38,037 nucleotides of DNA from Pseudomonadota bacterium (GTDB taxonomy: Bacteria; Pseudomonadota; Alphaproteobacteria; Acetobacterales; Acetobacteraceae). Position numbers and translations under genes: made by a program. Where the stretch lies: NCBI GenBank assembly GCA_018971725.1, contig JAGXAE010000005.1:1-38037 (forward strand). Reading direction: 5' to 3'. This document shows positions 26,318 to 34,834 of this stretch, piece after piece (within the stretch, counting starts at the first letter, position 1; each line of letters begins with the position of its first letter). The notes under the pieces were generated by a model that did no database searches, was not told the origin of the DNA, and saw only the letters and a list, made by a program, of their open reading frames with translations.

Positions 26318-27289
26318 ATGATAGATCCGTTTGGCCGGCAAGTTTCTTATCTACGCGTTTCGGTGACAGACCGCTGCGATTTCCGCTGCGTTTACTGCAT
26401 GGCGGAGGATATGAGCTTTCTGCCCAAAGCCGAGCTGCTTTCATTGGAGGAAATGGAGCGTCTTTGCACGGCGTTCATCCGCATGGGCGTTACCAAACTG
26501 CGCCTGACCGGCGGCGAGCCGCTGGTGCGGCGCAATGTGATGAGCCTGATCGAAGGGCTGGCGCAGCATCTTGGCGACGGGCTGGAGGAACTGACGCTGA
26601 CCACAAACGGCTCCCAGCTTGCCAAACATGCGCAAGCTCTGGCGGCGGTGGGGGTAAAGCGGATCAATGTCAGCCTCGACACGCTGGATGAGGAGAAATT
26701 CGCCCGGGTAACGCGCTGGGGGCGGCTGGGGCCGGTGCTGGATGGCATTGCCGCCGCGCAAGCCGCCGGGTTGGCCATCAAGATCAACATGGTGGCCTTG
26801 AAGGGCGTGAACGACGACGAGTTCGACAGCATGCTGGAATGGTGCGGGCGCGAGGGGTTGGATCTCTGCCTGATCGAGACCATGCCGATGGGCGAGGTGA
26901 CGCATCGCGAGGAGACGCATTTGCGGCTTGCCGATGTGCGGGCGGAGCTTGCCGAGCGCTGGACGCTGCGGCACAGCGACTACGTAACCGGCGGCCCGGC
27001 GCGCTATGTGACCGTGGAGGAGACGGGCCAGAGGCTCGGCTTTATCACCCCGTTCAGCCATAATTTCTGCGAATCCTGCAACCGGGTGCGTCTGACTTGC
27101 ACCGGCACGCTTTACATGTGCCTGGGCCAGGAAGACGCCGTGGATTTGCGCAAGCCGCTGCGCGCCAGCATGGATGACGAGGCTTTGGAAGCGGCGATCA
27201 GGCGCGGGATCGCGGCCAAACCCAAGGGGCATGATTTCGATATCAACCGTGTGGCGGTGCCGCGCCACATGTCAGTCACGGGGGGCTAG
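26318..27289 (+). CDS. moaA: GTP 3',8-cyclase MoaA (molybdenum cofactor biosynthesis)
   Basis: A 323-residue radical-SAM enzyme that converts GTP to 3',8-cyclo-7,8-dihydro-GTP, the first step of molybdopterin synthesis. The N-terminal cluster motif is CDFRCVYC (C20, C24, C27), the SAM-binding segment is [13 protein letters not shown], and the second [4Fe-4S] site is CESC plus a distant Cys (C251, C254, C268). The protein ends in Gly-Gly, which is required in characterised MoaA enzymes. I preferred the ATG at 26318 ([13 protein letters not shown]) to the upstream in-frame ATG at 26258, because homologous proteins begin close to the DxFGRxxxYLR motif. No other moa gene is nearby. A long hairpin follows its stop. 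Confidence 0.95.
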   Translation: MIDPFGRQVSYLRVSVTDRCDFRCVYCMAEDMSFLPKAELLSLEEMERLCTAFIRMGVTKLRLTGGEPLVRRNVMSLIEGLAQHLGDGLEELTLTTNGSQLAKHAQALAAVGVKRINVSLDTLDEEKFARVTRWGRLGPVLDGIAAAQAAGLAIKINMVALKGVNDDEFDSMLEWCGREGLDLCLIETMPMGEVTHREETHLRLADVRAELAERWTLRHSDYVTGGPARYVTVEETGQRLGFITPFSHNFCESCNRVRLTCTGTLYMCLGQEDAVDLRKPLRASMDDEALEAAIRRGIAAKPKGHDFDINRVAVPRHMSVTGG

Positions 27290-27295
27290 ATCATT

Positions 27296-27335
27296 ATTGG
27301 TTGAAATCGAAACGCCAGCTTCGATCTCAACCAAT
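27296..27335. terminator. Long hairpin after moaA
   Basis: A 16-bp arm (27296-27311, starting ATTGGTTG) pairs with 27320-27335 with one mismatch, around an 8-base loop. It begins 7 bp after the moaA TAG and lies between moaA and the convergent tetR gene, so it may stop transcription from both sides. There is no clear T-run. Confidence 0.5.
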
Positions 27336-27357
27336 GAAATTGATCGCCATAATGAAG

Positions 27358-27379
27358 CTGGAGCATGGTTATGCTCCAG
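27358..27379. terminator. Perfect 9-bp hairpin at the end of the tetR gene
   Basis: CTGGAGCAT (27358-27366) pairs perfectly with ATGCTCCAG (27371-27379) around GGTT. The TAA stop of the minus-strand tetR gene (27369-27371) lies in the loop and at the start of the right arm. It is likely part of the 3' end structure of that transcript. Confidence 0.45.
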
Positions 27380-28025
27380 AGCCCGCCTTTTCAGGGCAAA
27401 GCCCGGCCAGGAAGATGGTTACCGCCCGCTGCACCCTGGCTTCCAGCACCTTTGGCGTGGGCGCTGAACGCGCCCCGGAAAGGGCGGCGAAGTGAAACTC
27501 CCCCAGAGCCATGCCAAACAGCATGGCGGCCAGTTCCCGTGTGTCTTGGCAGGCCATGCCGTGGCTGGCGCTAAGATCGTTCAGGCAGTTTTCCAGATGC
27601 GATTTTGCCTTGCGCATGCGGCTGGAAAGAAATGCGCGGCTGAAATCCGGGCTATGGGCATATTCGGTCACCACCAGCCGGGTGATGGAGAGTTGCACGG
27701 GATCGAGCAGGAATTGCGCCAGGCACATCAGGTTGGCGAACAGCGTGTCGCCCAGCGTCCAGTCTGGCTGCGGGGTGGGAAACTGCACTTTGGATTGGCG
27801 GTGGGCCAGCAATTCCGCAAACAACTCCGCCTTGGATTGCACCAGCGTATACACGGTACGTTTGGACATGCCGGCCTGCCGCGCAATGTCCGACATTGTG
27901 GCGTCGTGATAGCCTTTTGAGAGAAAAACCTGCTCGGCGGCGGCGATGAGTCCCTCCATGCGCGGCGCGGAGGGCTCGGACGCCGGGCGTCGCGGGGACT
28001 TTCTCGAGGGTCCGGCCATTTCCAT
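27369..28025 (-). CDS. TetR/AcrR family transcriptional regulator
   Basis: A 218-residue regulator. After a charged tail, residues about 22-70 form the TetR DNA-binding domain (LIAAAEQVFLSKGYHDATMS, then DIARQAGMSKRTVYTLVQSK with the recognition helix MSKRTVYTLV). The C-terminal ligand domain, about 130 residues, resembles the AefR-like group. The ATG at 28023-28025 gives the usual TetR length; in-frame codons further upstream extend into the divergent efflux gene. It faces the RND efflux operon across 108 bp, the classic arrangement of a local repressor of drug or solvent efflux. Confidence 0.9.
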   Translation of the reverse strand: MEMAGPSRKSPRRPASEPSAPRMEGLIAAAEQVFLSKGYHDATMSDIARQAGMSKRTVYTLVQSKAELFAELLAHRQSKVQFPTPQPDWTLGDTLFANLMCLAQFLLDPVQLSITRLVVTEYAHSPDFSRAFLSSRMRKAKSHLENCLNDLSASHGMACQDTRELAAMLFGMALGEFHFAALSGARSAPTPKVLEARVQRAVTIFLAGLCPEKAGSGA

Positions 28026-28091
28026 GCGCGGCAATATAGGTTGATGATCGGAAACTCTCAAGTTTTCATTAATGCCGTGTTGTAAAAAATA

Positions 28092-28128
28092 TGCAGCTTG
28101 ACGATTACGGAAAAGACCGTTAGCTGCA
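28092..28128. promoter_or_regulatory. Inverted repeat before the efflux operon (candidate TetR operator)
   Basis: TGCAGCT (28092-28098) and AGCTGCA (28122-28128) are perfect complements. Inside them, TGACG/CGTT and ACGG/CCGT add further partial symmetry. The 37-bp element ends 5 bp before the ATG of the outer-membrane factor gene, within the tetR/efflux intergenic region. It could bind the TetR dimer or fold in the leader RNA and mask the ribosome-binding site. Confidence 0.4.
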
Positions 28129-28133
28129 ATATC

Positions 28134-29636
28134 ATGAAACCGACCGGTTTCCATCTTCTGACCTTGCCACTTGTTCTGGCGCTGCCTCTCGTGGGATGCG
28201 CCGTGGGCCCGGATTACCACCACCCTGCGGCACCCGATGTACCATTAACGCCTGCCCCTTTGCCCGCGGCCACCGCGGCGGCTGGCGGCACGGCGCAGCA
28301 TTTCACCATTGGCGCGGATATCGCCGGGGATTGGTGGCGCCTGTTTCAATCTCCGCAGCTAGACCTGCTTATTGCTGGCGCATTCAAGAATAATCCAAAC
28401 CTGACCGCGGCGCAGGAAACCCTGCTTGAGGCTGAGGAAAATGTGCGCGCCGCGCAGGGCAGTTTGCTGCCGGCACTGTCCGGCAGTTTTGGCGTACAGC
28501 GGGACAAAGGGTCTGGCGCGGGGCTGGCCGCTTTTGGCAATGGCAGCGCGGGCAAGACCTCTCTTCCGGCTTATACGCTCTACAATGCCTCGCTTTCGGT
28601 TTCCTACTCGGTGGATGTGTTCGGCGGCGAGCGGCGGCAGATCGAAAATATTGTCGCGCAAGCTGATTATGAGCGATGGCAGCTTGAGGCGTCGTATCTG
28701 ACGCTCACCGCCAATATCGTCACCGCCGCGGTGAACGAGGCCTCGCTGAATGCGCAGATCGAGGCGACGCAAAAGCTTGTTGCCGATGAGGGGCAATTGC
28801 TTTCCATTCTGCAAACCCAGGCGAGCCTGGGCGGGGTGGCGCAGGCGCAAGTGTTGCAGCAGCAGGCAACCTTGGCGCAGCAGGAAGCGACACTGCCGCC
28901 TTTGGAATCTCAGCTTGCCCAGGCGCAGAATCAGCTTGCCGCCTATGCCGGCCAGTTTCCGGGCAATTTCCATTTGCAGACCTTCACGCTGCAGGATTTG
29001 AAACTGCCCACGGATATTCCCGTAAGCCTGCCATCCGCCATTGTGGCGCAGCGGCCAGATATAGCGGCGGCGGCGGCGCAATTGCACGAGGCTTCGGCCA
29101 ATGTTGGCGTCGCGGATGCGAATTTGCTGCCGCAGATCAAGCTCACCGCCGGGGTGGGGCATGAATCGCTGACCACAGGTACGTTGTTCACGCCACAGAC
29201 CTTGCTGTGGAACCTCGTGGCCGGCATCACGCAGCCGATTTTCGAGGGCGGGCAGCTTCTGGCCCAGCGTAAAGCCGCCATCGCGGCGCTGCGGGTGGCG
29301 GGGGCACAGTATCAGTCCACGGTGATCAGCGCATTCCAGAACGTGGCGGATGCGCTTTCTGCCCTACAATACGACGCCGATACGCTGAGTGCGGCGCAGG
29401 CGGCGCGGGAGGCGGCGGCGAAGAGTCTGGCCGTGACCCAGACGCAATACCGGCTGGGCGGGCAGCCTTTCTCCGCGGTACTGACGGCGGAGGTGACCTA
29501 CCAGAACGCGTTGATCGCGGAGGTGAAGGCGCGCGCGGCGCGGCTTGCCGATACGGCAGCGCTTTATCAGGCGTTGGGCGGGGGCTGGTGGCATCGGCAG
29601 GATGTGACGGTGCAATGCTGCGGGATAGTTCCATGA
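28134..29636 (+). CDS. RND efflux outer-membrane factor (OprM/NodT family lipoprotein)
   Basis: A 500-residue TolC-like channel subunit. The N-terminus is a lipoprotein signal (LLTLPLVLALPLVGC, lipid-modified C22) followed by AVGPDYHHPAAP, typical of NodT-family factors. Two repeated helical hairpin regions follow, with Ala/Gln-rich coiled coils (AQAQVLQQQATLAQQEATLP) and motifs such as VAQRPDIAAAAAQLHEASAN and ITQPIFEGGQLLAQRKAA. The ATG at 28134 starts the signal peptide; a TTG upstream at 28098 would add a polar tail and is unlikely. It is the first gene of its operon, whereas the outer-membrane gene is usually last. Confidence 0.92.
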   Translation: MKPTGFHLLTLPLVLALPLVGCAVGPDYHHPAAPDVPLTPAPLPAATAAAGGTAQHFTIGADIAGDWWRLFQSPQLDLLIAGAFKNNPNLTAAQETLLEAEENVRAAQGSLLPALSGSFGVQRDKGSGAGLAAFGNGSAGKTSLPAYTLYNASLSVSYSVDVFGGERRQIENIVAQADYERWQLEASYLTLTANIVTAAVNEASLNAQIEATQKLVADEGQLLSILQTQASLGGVAQAQVLQQQATLAQQEATLPPLESQLAQAQNQLAAYAGQFPGNFHLQTFTLQDLKLPTDIPVSLPSAIVAQRPDIAAAAAQLHEASANVGVADANLLPQIKLTAGVGHESLTTGTLFTPQTLLWNLVAGITQPIFEGGQLLAQRKAAIAALRVAGAQYQSTVISAFQNVADALSALQYDADTLSAAQAAREAAAKSLAVTQTQYRLGGQPFSAVLTAEVTYQNALIAEVKARAARLADTAALYQALGGGWWHRQDVTVQCCGIVP

Positions 29637-29649
29637 GGAAGACTGGACA

Positions 29650-30795
29650 ATGAGCCAATCGCGCAAAATAGCGAAGCGGATGACGATCATGCTGCTGATC
29701 GTGATGGTGATTTTCGCGATGGTGTTCGGCTGGGGATACATGCGCGGCATCTTCATCGCGAAATTCCTGAAGAGCTTCGCCTATCAGGTGCAGACGGTCG
29801 CGACCATCAAGGCGCAGGAGACGCCGTGGCAGCCAACGGTGAAATCGGTTGGCACGCTGACGGCGATCAACGGCGCCTCGCTCTCGGCCGAGGTGGGCGG
29901 CATTGTTGATACGATCAATTTCCATTCCGGCGAGGATGTGCAGAAGGGCGATGTGCTGCTGACGCTGCGCCCGAATAACGACCCCGCCGTGCTGGCGCAG
30001 TTGCAGGCGCAGGCGAAACTGGATGCGATCACCTTCGCGCGTGACAGCAAGCAATTGGCGGCGGATGCGATTTCCCAGGCGCAGCTGGATACTGACCGCG
30101 CCAATCTGGACGCCGCCAATGCCCAGGTGGCGGCCCAGCAGGCGACGATGGCGGAAAAGACCGTGCGTGCGCCCTTTGCCGGGCGGCTGGGCATCAGGCA
30201 GGTGGATCTCGGCCAATATCTCCAGCCCGGCACCGCGATTGTGACGCTGGAGCAGCTTGACCCGCTTTTCGTCGATTTCTATCTGCCGCAGCAGGACATC
30301 GCGCGCCTGCAAGTGGGGCAGATGGTGGATGTGAGCATCGATGCCTATCCCGGCCAGGTTTATGAAGCGAAGATTGCCGCCATCGGCGCCACGGTGGACG
30401 CGGCCACACGCTCCATCAGTGTGCGGGCGGTGATGCAGAACGATAATTTGCGGCTGCGGCCGGGCATGTTCGCCTCCGTTTCGGTGGAGGCCGGCGCGGC
30501 GAAAAGCGCGGTGACGTTGCCGCAAACCGCCATCGCCTACAGCTCTTACGGCGATACGGTTTATATCGTGAAGCACGGCACGGATGCGCAGGGCCATGCG
30601 AGCCTTGTGGTCTCGCAAGTGTTCGTGACGCTGGGCGATACGCGCGGCGATCAGGTGCAGGTGCTCTCCGGCGTGCAGCCGGGCGACGAGGTGGTGACCG
30701 CCGGACAGGTGAAACTGCATAACGGCTCGCCGGTGGCGGTGAACAACACCATTCAGCCCAGCAACAACCCCAACCCCAACCCACCGAACGAGTGA
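29650..30795 (+). CDS. RND efflux periplasmic adaptor (membrane fusion protein)
   Basis: A 381-residue adaptor linking the inner-membrane pump to the outer-membrane channel. Residues 11-31 form one N-terminal membrane anchor (MTIMLLIVMVIFAMVFGWGY). A lipoyl/hairpin region follows: LSAEVGGIVDTINFHSGEDV, QKGDVLL, and TVRAPFAGRLGIRQVDLGQY. The beta-barrel and membrane-proximal domains contain RPGMFASVSVEAG and LSGVQPGDEVVTAGQVKLHNG. The sequence is of the MexH/VexC-like type. It begins 13 bp after the outer-membrane factor stop with a GAGGAAGA ribosome-binding site, and the pump gene starts 7 bp after its stop. Confidence 0.93.
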   Translation: MSQSRKIAKRMTIMLLIVMVIFAMVFGWGYMRGIFIAKFLKSFAYQVQTVATIKAQETPWQPTVKSVGTLTAINGASLSAEVGGIVDTINFHSGEDVQKGDVLLTLRPNNDPAVLAQLQAQAKLDAITFARDSKQLAADAISQAQLDTDRANLDAANAQVAAQQATMAEKTVRAPFAGRLGIRQVDLGQYLQPGTAIVTLEQLDPLFVDFYLPQQDIARLQVGQMVDVSIDAYPGQVYEAKIAAIGATVDAATRSISVRAVMQNDNLRLRPGMFASVSVEAGAAKSAVTLPQTAIAYSSYGDTVYIVKHGTDAQGHASLVVSQVFVTLGDTRGDQVQVLSGVQPGDEVVTAGQVKLHNGSPVAVNNTIQPSNNPNPNPPNE

Positions 30796-30802
30796 GGCGG
30801 AG

Positions 30803-33800
30803 ATGAAACGCTTCACGGACCTGTTCATCGCCCGGCCGGTGCTTTCAATCGCCGTGTCGGTGCTGATTTTGGTGATGGGCCTGCGCGCCGTGGGCACGCT
30901 GCCGGTGCAGCAATTTCCGGAGACCGAGAACGCGACAATCACCATCACGACCACCTATCCGGGGGCATCACCCGATACCATCGCCGGGTTTGTGACCACG
31001 CCGTTGGAAAACGCCGTCGCCCAGGTGAACGGCATCGACTACATGACCTCGACCAGCCAGACGAGCGTCTCGACCATCACCATCAATCTGGTGTTGAATC
31101 ATAATCCTGACTCGGCGCTTACCGAGGTGCAGGCCAAAGTGAACTCGATACTCAACCAGTTGCCCTCTGGCACCGAGCAGCCGGTGATCACCCTGGCAAT
31201 CGGTCAGGAAGTGGATGCCATGTATATCGGCTTCCGCAGCGCCGAGTTGAACGCCAACCAGATCACCGACTACATCACCCGCGTGGTGCAGCCCCAACTG
31301 CAGGCGGTGAACGGCGTGCAGACGGCGGAGATTCTAGGCGGCGAGAATTACGCCATGCGTATCTGGCTGAACCCTGAAAAACTCGCGGCTTTTGGGCTGA
31401 CGCCCAGCGATGTTTGGAATGCGCTGGCGGCGAATGACTTTATCTCGGCGCTTGGCAACACCAAGGGTACGATGACGCAGGTGACGCTGGACGCCTCCAC
31501 CGGGCTGCACACGCCGTCCGAGTTCCGCCAGCTGATCATCAAGCAGCAGAACGGCGCGATCATCCGGCTGCGCGACGTCGCCACCGTGACATTGGGGGCC
31601 GACACCTACGACCAGCATGTGACCTTCGACAACAAAGCGGGTGTTTATATCGGCATCAAGGTGGCGCCGGAGGCGAATCTGCTGAATGTGATTTCCGGCG
31701 TGCGCAAGGTGATGCCGGGGATTCAGGCGAATCTGCCCAGCGGGCTGACCGGCCAGATTGTCTACGATTCCACCGTGTTCGTGAACGCCTCGATCCACGA
31801 GGTGGTGGCCTCGCTGGTGGAGGCGCTGCTGATCGTGACGCTGGTGGTGTTCGCCTTCCTCGGCTCGCCGCGCTCGGTGCTGATCCCGGTGGTGGCGATC
31901 CCTCTCTCGCTCATCGGCGCCTTCGCGATGATGGCGGCGTTCGGCTTCTCCATCAATCTGCTCACTCTGCTGGCGCTGGTGCTGGCCATCGGGCTGGTGG
32001 TGGATGACGCGATCATCGTGGTGGAGAACGTGAACCGCCATCTCGACCTTGGCGAAGGACCACTGGTGGCGGCAAGGGTGGCGGCGGCGGAGCTGGCCGG
32101 GCCGATTGTGGCGATGACGGTGGTGCTGATCGCCGTTTATGTGCCGATTGCATTCCAGTCCGGCCTTACCGGCGCGTTGTTCACCGAGTTTGCGCTGACG
32201 CTGGCGGGTTCGGTTACCATCTCAGCCATTGTGGCGCTGACGCTGACGCCGATGCTCAGTTCGAGGTTCCTGAAGCACGTGGACCGGGAGCAGCCGAACT
32301 GGGAAGGTAAACTGATCAATTTCATCGATGCCGTGTTTGAGCGGATTCATCGCGTTTACACGAGGCTGCTGCACGGCAGCCTCGATACGTTGCCGGTGAC
32401 GCTGGTATTCGCCGTCATCATCCTCACCAGCATATATTTTCTGGCGGCGGGCTCGAAGAGTGAGCTGGCCCCGGCGGAAGACCAGGGCGTGGTGCTGTTT
32501 GCCAGCACCTCGGCGCCCGATGCCACGATCGGTCAGAAGTCGATGTGGGATTCGCATCTCAACGGCGCGATGTTGAAATATCCCGACGTGGCGCATACGT
32601 TCCAGATTGACGTGCCGGGCACCAACATCCTGGGCGCGGTGCTAAAGCCCTGGGGCGAGCGCCGCCCCGCCGTCACGCTGCAGACCCTGATGCAGAACGA
32701 AGCCTATCAGGTGGATGCGGGCCAACAGGTGGCGGCATTTCCATTGCCGCCTTTGCCTGGTTCCTCCGGTTTGCCGGTGCAGTTCGTGATTAAAACCACC
32801 AGCGATTTTCAGGTGCTTTACCCTTACGCGCAAAAATTGTTGCAGGCGGCACTGGCCAGCGGCAAGTTTATCTTTCTGCAAAGCGATCTGAAGATCGACC
32901 AGCCGCAATCAACCGTGGTGATCGACCGCGACAAGGCGGCGGCGCTGGGGTTGAACATGAGCCAGATCGGCGCGGCCTTGGGCGAGGCTCTGGGCGGCGG
33001 CTATGTGAATTATTTTGATCTCGATGGACGGTCCTATAAGGTCATTCCGCAGACGCAGCGTACGGCGCGGCTGAATTTTTCGGATCTGAATAACTATTAT
33101 GTGCTGTCCTCGAACGGCATCAACGTGCCGCTTTCCGCTATCGCAACGATCCAGAACAATGTGATTCCGGAAACGATCAACCATTTCCAGCAGCAGAATT
33201 CAGCGACACTGGAAGGTGTGGTGGCGCCCGGCGTGGCCGAGGCGGACGCGCTGCATACGCTGCAAACGCTGGCGAAACAGATTCTGCCGCCGGAGGATAC
33301 GATCGATTACGGCGGCTTGATGCGCCAGTATGTGCAGACCAGCAACGCCTTCATCTTCACCTTCATCTTCGCGCTCATTATTATCTTCCTGGCCCTGGCG
33401 GCCTTGTTTAACTCGTTCCGCGATCCGCTGATTATTCTCGTTTCGGTGCCGATGTCGATCGCCGGGGCGTTGACGTTCATTTATATCGGCGTCGGCGGGC
33501 TTAGCCTGAACATCTATACTGAGGTTGGGTTGGTGACGCTGATGGGGCTGGTTTCCAAGCACGGCATCCTGATGACGGAGGTGGCGAACGAGGCGCGGTT
33601 GCGTGGCATGGGTAAGCGCCAGGCTATTGAATACGCCGCCAATATCAGGCTGCGGCCGATTTTGATGACGACGGCGGCCATGGTGGTGGGCGTGCTGCCG
33701 CTCATCATCGCCAATGGCGCGGGTGCTGCTTCCCGTTACGCGATGGGTATGGTTATCGCCGGGGGGCTTTCCATTGGCACTCTGTTCACATTATTCGTTG

Positions 33801-33883
33801 TGCCAGCGGTTTATATGGTTCTGGCGGCGCCCCACAGGCGGGATGCGACAGAGCCAAGCGCCCATGCCTTGCCGCAACCGTGA
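30803..33883 (+). CDS. RND efflux pump, inner-membrane transporter (AcrB/MexI family)
   Basis: A 1026-residue proton-driven pump of the hydrophobe/amphiphile efflux family. It has the duplicated topology of 12 membrane helices and two large periplasmic loops. N-terminal FIARPVLSIAVSVLILVMGL is the first helix; PGASPDTIAGFVTTPLENAV lies in the porter domain. Helix 4 carries the proton-relay Asp pair in LAIGLVVDDAIIVVENVNRH. The second half has VSVPMSIAGALTFIYIGVGG and LVTLMGLVSKHGILMTEVAN (helix 10 Lys). Length is full. The sequence is closer to the MexI/VexD-like pumps than to AcrB. Substrates cannot be predicted. Confidence 0.96.
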   Translation: MKRFTDLFIARPVLSIAVSVLILVMGLRAVGTLPVQQFPETENATITITTTYPGASPDTIAGFVTTPLENAVAQVNGIDYMTSTSQTSVSTITINLVLNHNPDSALTEVQAKVNSILNQLPSGTEQPVITLAIGQEVDAMYIGFRSAELNANQITDYITRVVQPQLQAVNGVQTAEILGGENYAMRIWLNPEKLAAFGLTPSDVWNALAANDFISALGNTKGTMTQVTLDASTGLHTPSEFRQLIIKQQNGAIIRLRDVATVTLGADTYDQHVTFDNKAGVYIGIKVAPEANLLNVISGVRKVMPGIQANLPSGLTGQIVYDSTVFVNASIHEVVASLVEALLIVTLVVFAFLGSPRSVLIPVVAIPLSLIGAFAMMAAFGFSINLLTLLALVLAIGLVVDDAIIVVENVNRHLDLGEGPLVAARVAAAELAGPIVAMTVVLIAVYVPIAFQSGLTGALFTEFALTLAGSVTISAIVALTLTPMLSSRFLKHVDREQPNWEGKLINFIDAVFERIHRVYTRLLHGSLDTLPVTLVFAVIILTSIYFLAAGSKSELAPAEDQGVVLFASTSAPDATIGQKSMWDSHLNGAMLKYPDVAHTFQIDVPGTNILGAVLKPWGERRPAVTLQTLMQNEAYQVDAGQQVAAFPLPPLPGSSGLPVQFVIKTTSDFQVLYPYAQKLLQAALASGKFIFLQSDLKIDQPQSTVVIDRDKAAALGLNMSQIGAALGEALGGGYVNYFDLDGRSYKVIPQTQRTARLNFSDLNNYYVLSSNGINVPLSAIATIQNNVIPETINHFQQQNSATLEGVVAPGVAEADALHTLQTLAKQILPPEDTIDYGGLMRQYVQTSNAFIFTFIFALIIIFLALAALFNSFRDPLIILVSVPMSIAGALTFIYIGVGGLSLNIYTEVGLVTLMGLVSKHGILMTEVANEARLRGMGKRQAIEYAANIRLRPILMTTAAMVVGVLPLIIANGAGAASRYAMGMVIAGGLSIGTLFTLFVVPAVYMVLAAPHRRDATEPSAHALPQP

Positions 33884-33933
33884 AGCGTAAAAGAAGTTTG
33901 TAATTATTTAAAGTTGTGTCAATTTGCGGCGTC

Positions 33934-34686
33934 ATGAAGAAGCCGCTGGCGCACGGATTTGCCGATGTTTCATTGCTCGAGACCCTGTCGCCGGAGATTC
34001 GCCCGGCGCCGTTGGCAGTGGGCACGGACGGTCACAGGGCAAGGCTGCGCGCGCGGTTTCTGACCGGTGGGCCCGAGGCGCTGGCTGATCATGAACTGAT
34101 CGAAATGACCTTATTCCTGGCGCTGCCGCGGCGCGATACCAAACCCATCGCGCGGGCGCTACTGGCCAAGTTCGGCTCTTATGCCAGTGCCATTTCCGCC
34201 CCGGTGCCGGATCTGCTGGGCATTGAGGGACTGGGCGAGGCCGGGGTTTCGGCGTTGAAGCTGGTGCAGGCGGCCTCACAGCGCCTGGCCAAGGCGGAGG
34301 TGCTCTACCGCCCGGTGCTGAGCAATTGGGACCGGTTGATGGAATATCTCCAGGCTGTGCTGGCGCGGGAAAAGGTGGAGCAGTTCAGGGTTCTCTATCT
34401 GGACAATCGCAACCGCCTGCTGGCCGACGTGCCGCAAGCCACGGGCACGGTGAATCACACGCCGGTCTATCCACGCGAGGTGGTGAAACGCGCGTTAGAG
34501 CTGAACTCCACCGCCATCATTCTCGTCCACAATCACCCAAGCGGCGATCCGTCTCCCTCGGATGACGACATCGTGATGACCCAGGAGATCAAAAAGGCCG
34601 CCAGCGCGCTTTCCGTGGTGCTGCACGACCATATCATCGTCGGCAATGGAAGCTGGCTCAGCTTCCGCAAGACTGGGTTGTTATGA
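33934..34686 (+). CDS. radC: RadC family JAB1/MPN-domain protein
   Basis: A 250-residue RadC-like protein. The N-terminal part has a helix-hairpin-helix-like segment (LLGIEGLGEAGVSALKLVQA). The C-terminal JAMM/MPN+ domain has HNHPSGDPSPSDDD, which provides the metal-binding H-x-H-x10-D residues, preceded by LYLDNRNRLLADVPQATGTV. The family is widespread; its earlier link to DNA repair is doubtful and a metal-dependent hydrolase role is unproven. I preferred the ATG at 33934 to an in-frame GTG at 33916, although neither has a strong ribosome-binding site. The stop codon lies inside a long hairpin. Confidence 0.92.
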   Translation: MKKPLAHGFADVSLLETLSPEIRPAPLAVGTDGHRARLRARFLTGGPEALADHELIEMTLFLALPRRDTKPIARALLAKFGSYASAISAPVPDLLGIEGLGEAGVSALKLVQAASQRLAKAEVLYRPVLSNWDRLMEYLQAVLAREKVEQFRVLYLDNRNRLLADVPQATGTVNHTPVYPREVVKRALELNSTAIILVHNHPSGDPSPSDDDIVMTQEIKKAASALSVVLHDHIIVGNGSWLSFRKTGLL

Positions 34687-34716
34687 GCGAAGCGGTATTT
34701 ATACTGCTTTGCTCAT
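34683..34716 (+). terminator. 16-bp hairpin at the radC stop codon
   Basis: ATGAGCGAAGCGGTAT (34683-34698) pairs with ATACTGCTTTGCTCAT (34701-34716), with only two G:T pairs and a 2-base loop. The radC TGA (34684-34686) is in the left arm. No T-run follows, so this may act as a 3' end stabiliser or a Rho-independent-like stop. Confidence 0.5.
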
Positions 34717-34808
34717 GCGCGGGGATGGTGTGGCGCAGGCGGCCAAGGTTCCGGCATTGCGTTACAATGCAGGAAAGCCGCCTGAGGGGGCCGCGCCGAA
34801 TGAAAGAA

Positions 34809-34834
34809 ATAACAGCCGGTTTGCCGGCTGTTAT
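34809..34834 (-). terminator. Intrinsic terminator of the methyltransferase gene
   Basis: ATAACAGCCGG (34809-34819) and CCGGCTGTTAT (34824-34834) form a perfect 11-bp stem with a 4-base loop. Read on the minus strand, the stem is followed by TTTCTTTC, which makes a good intrinsic terminator for the minus-strand methyltransferase gene. The TAA stop of that gene (34831-34833) is part of the stem. Confidence 0.75.

Noticed and set aside
29326-30954. Long minus-strand frame antisense to the RND adaptor gene
   Set aside because: It is a composition artefact opposite a well-supported gene; its His/Arg-rich translation has no domain features.
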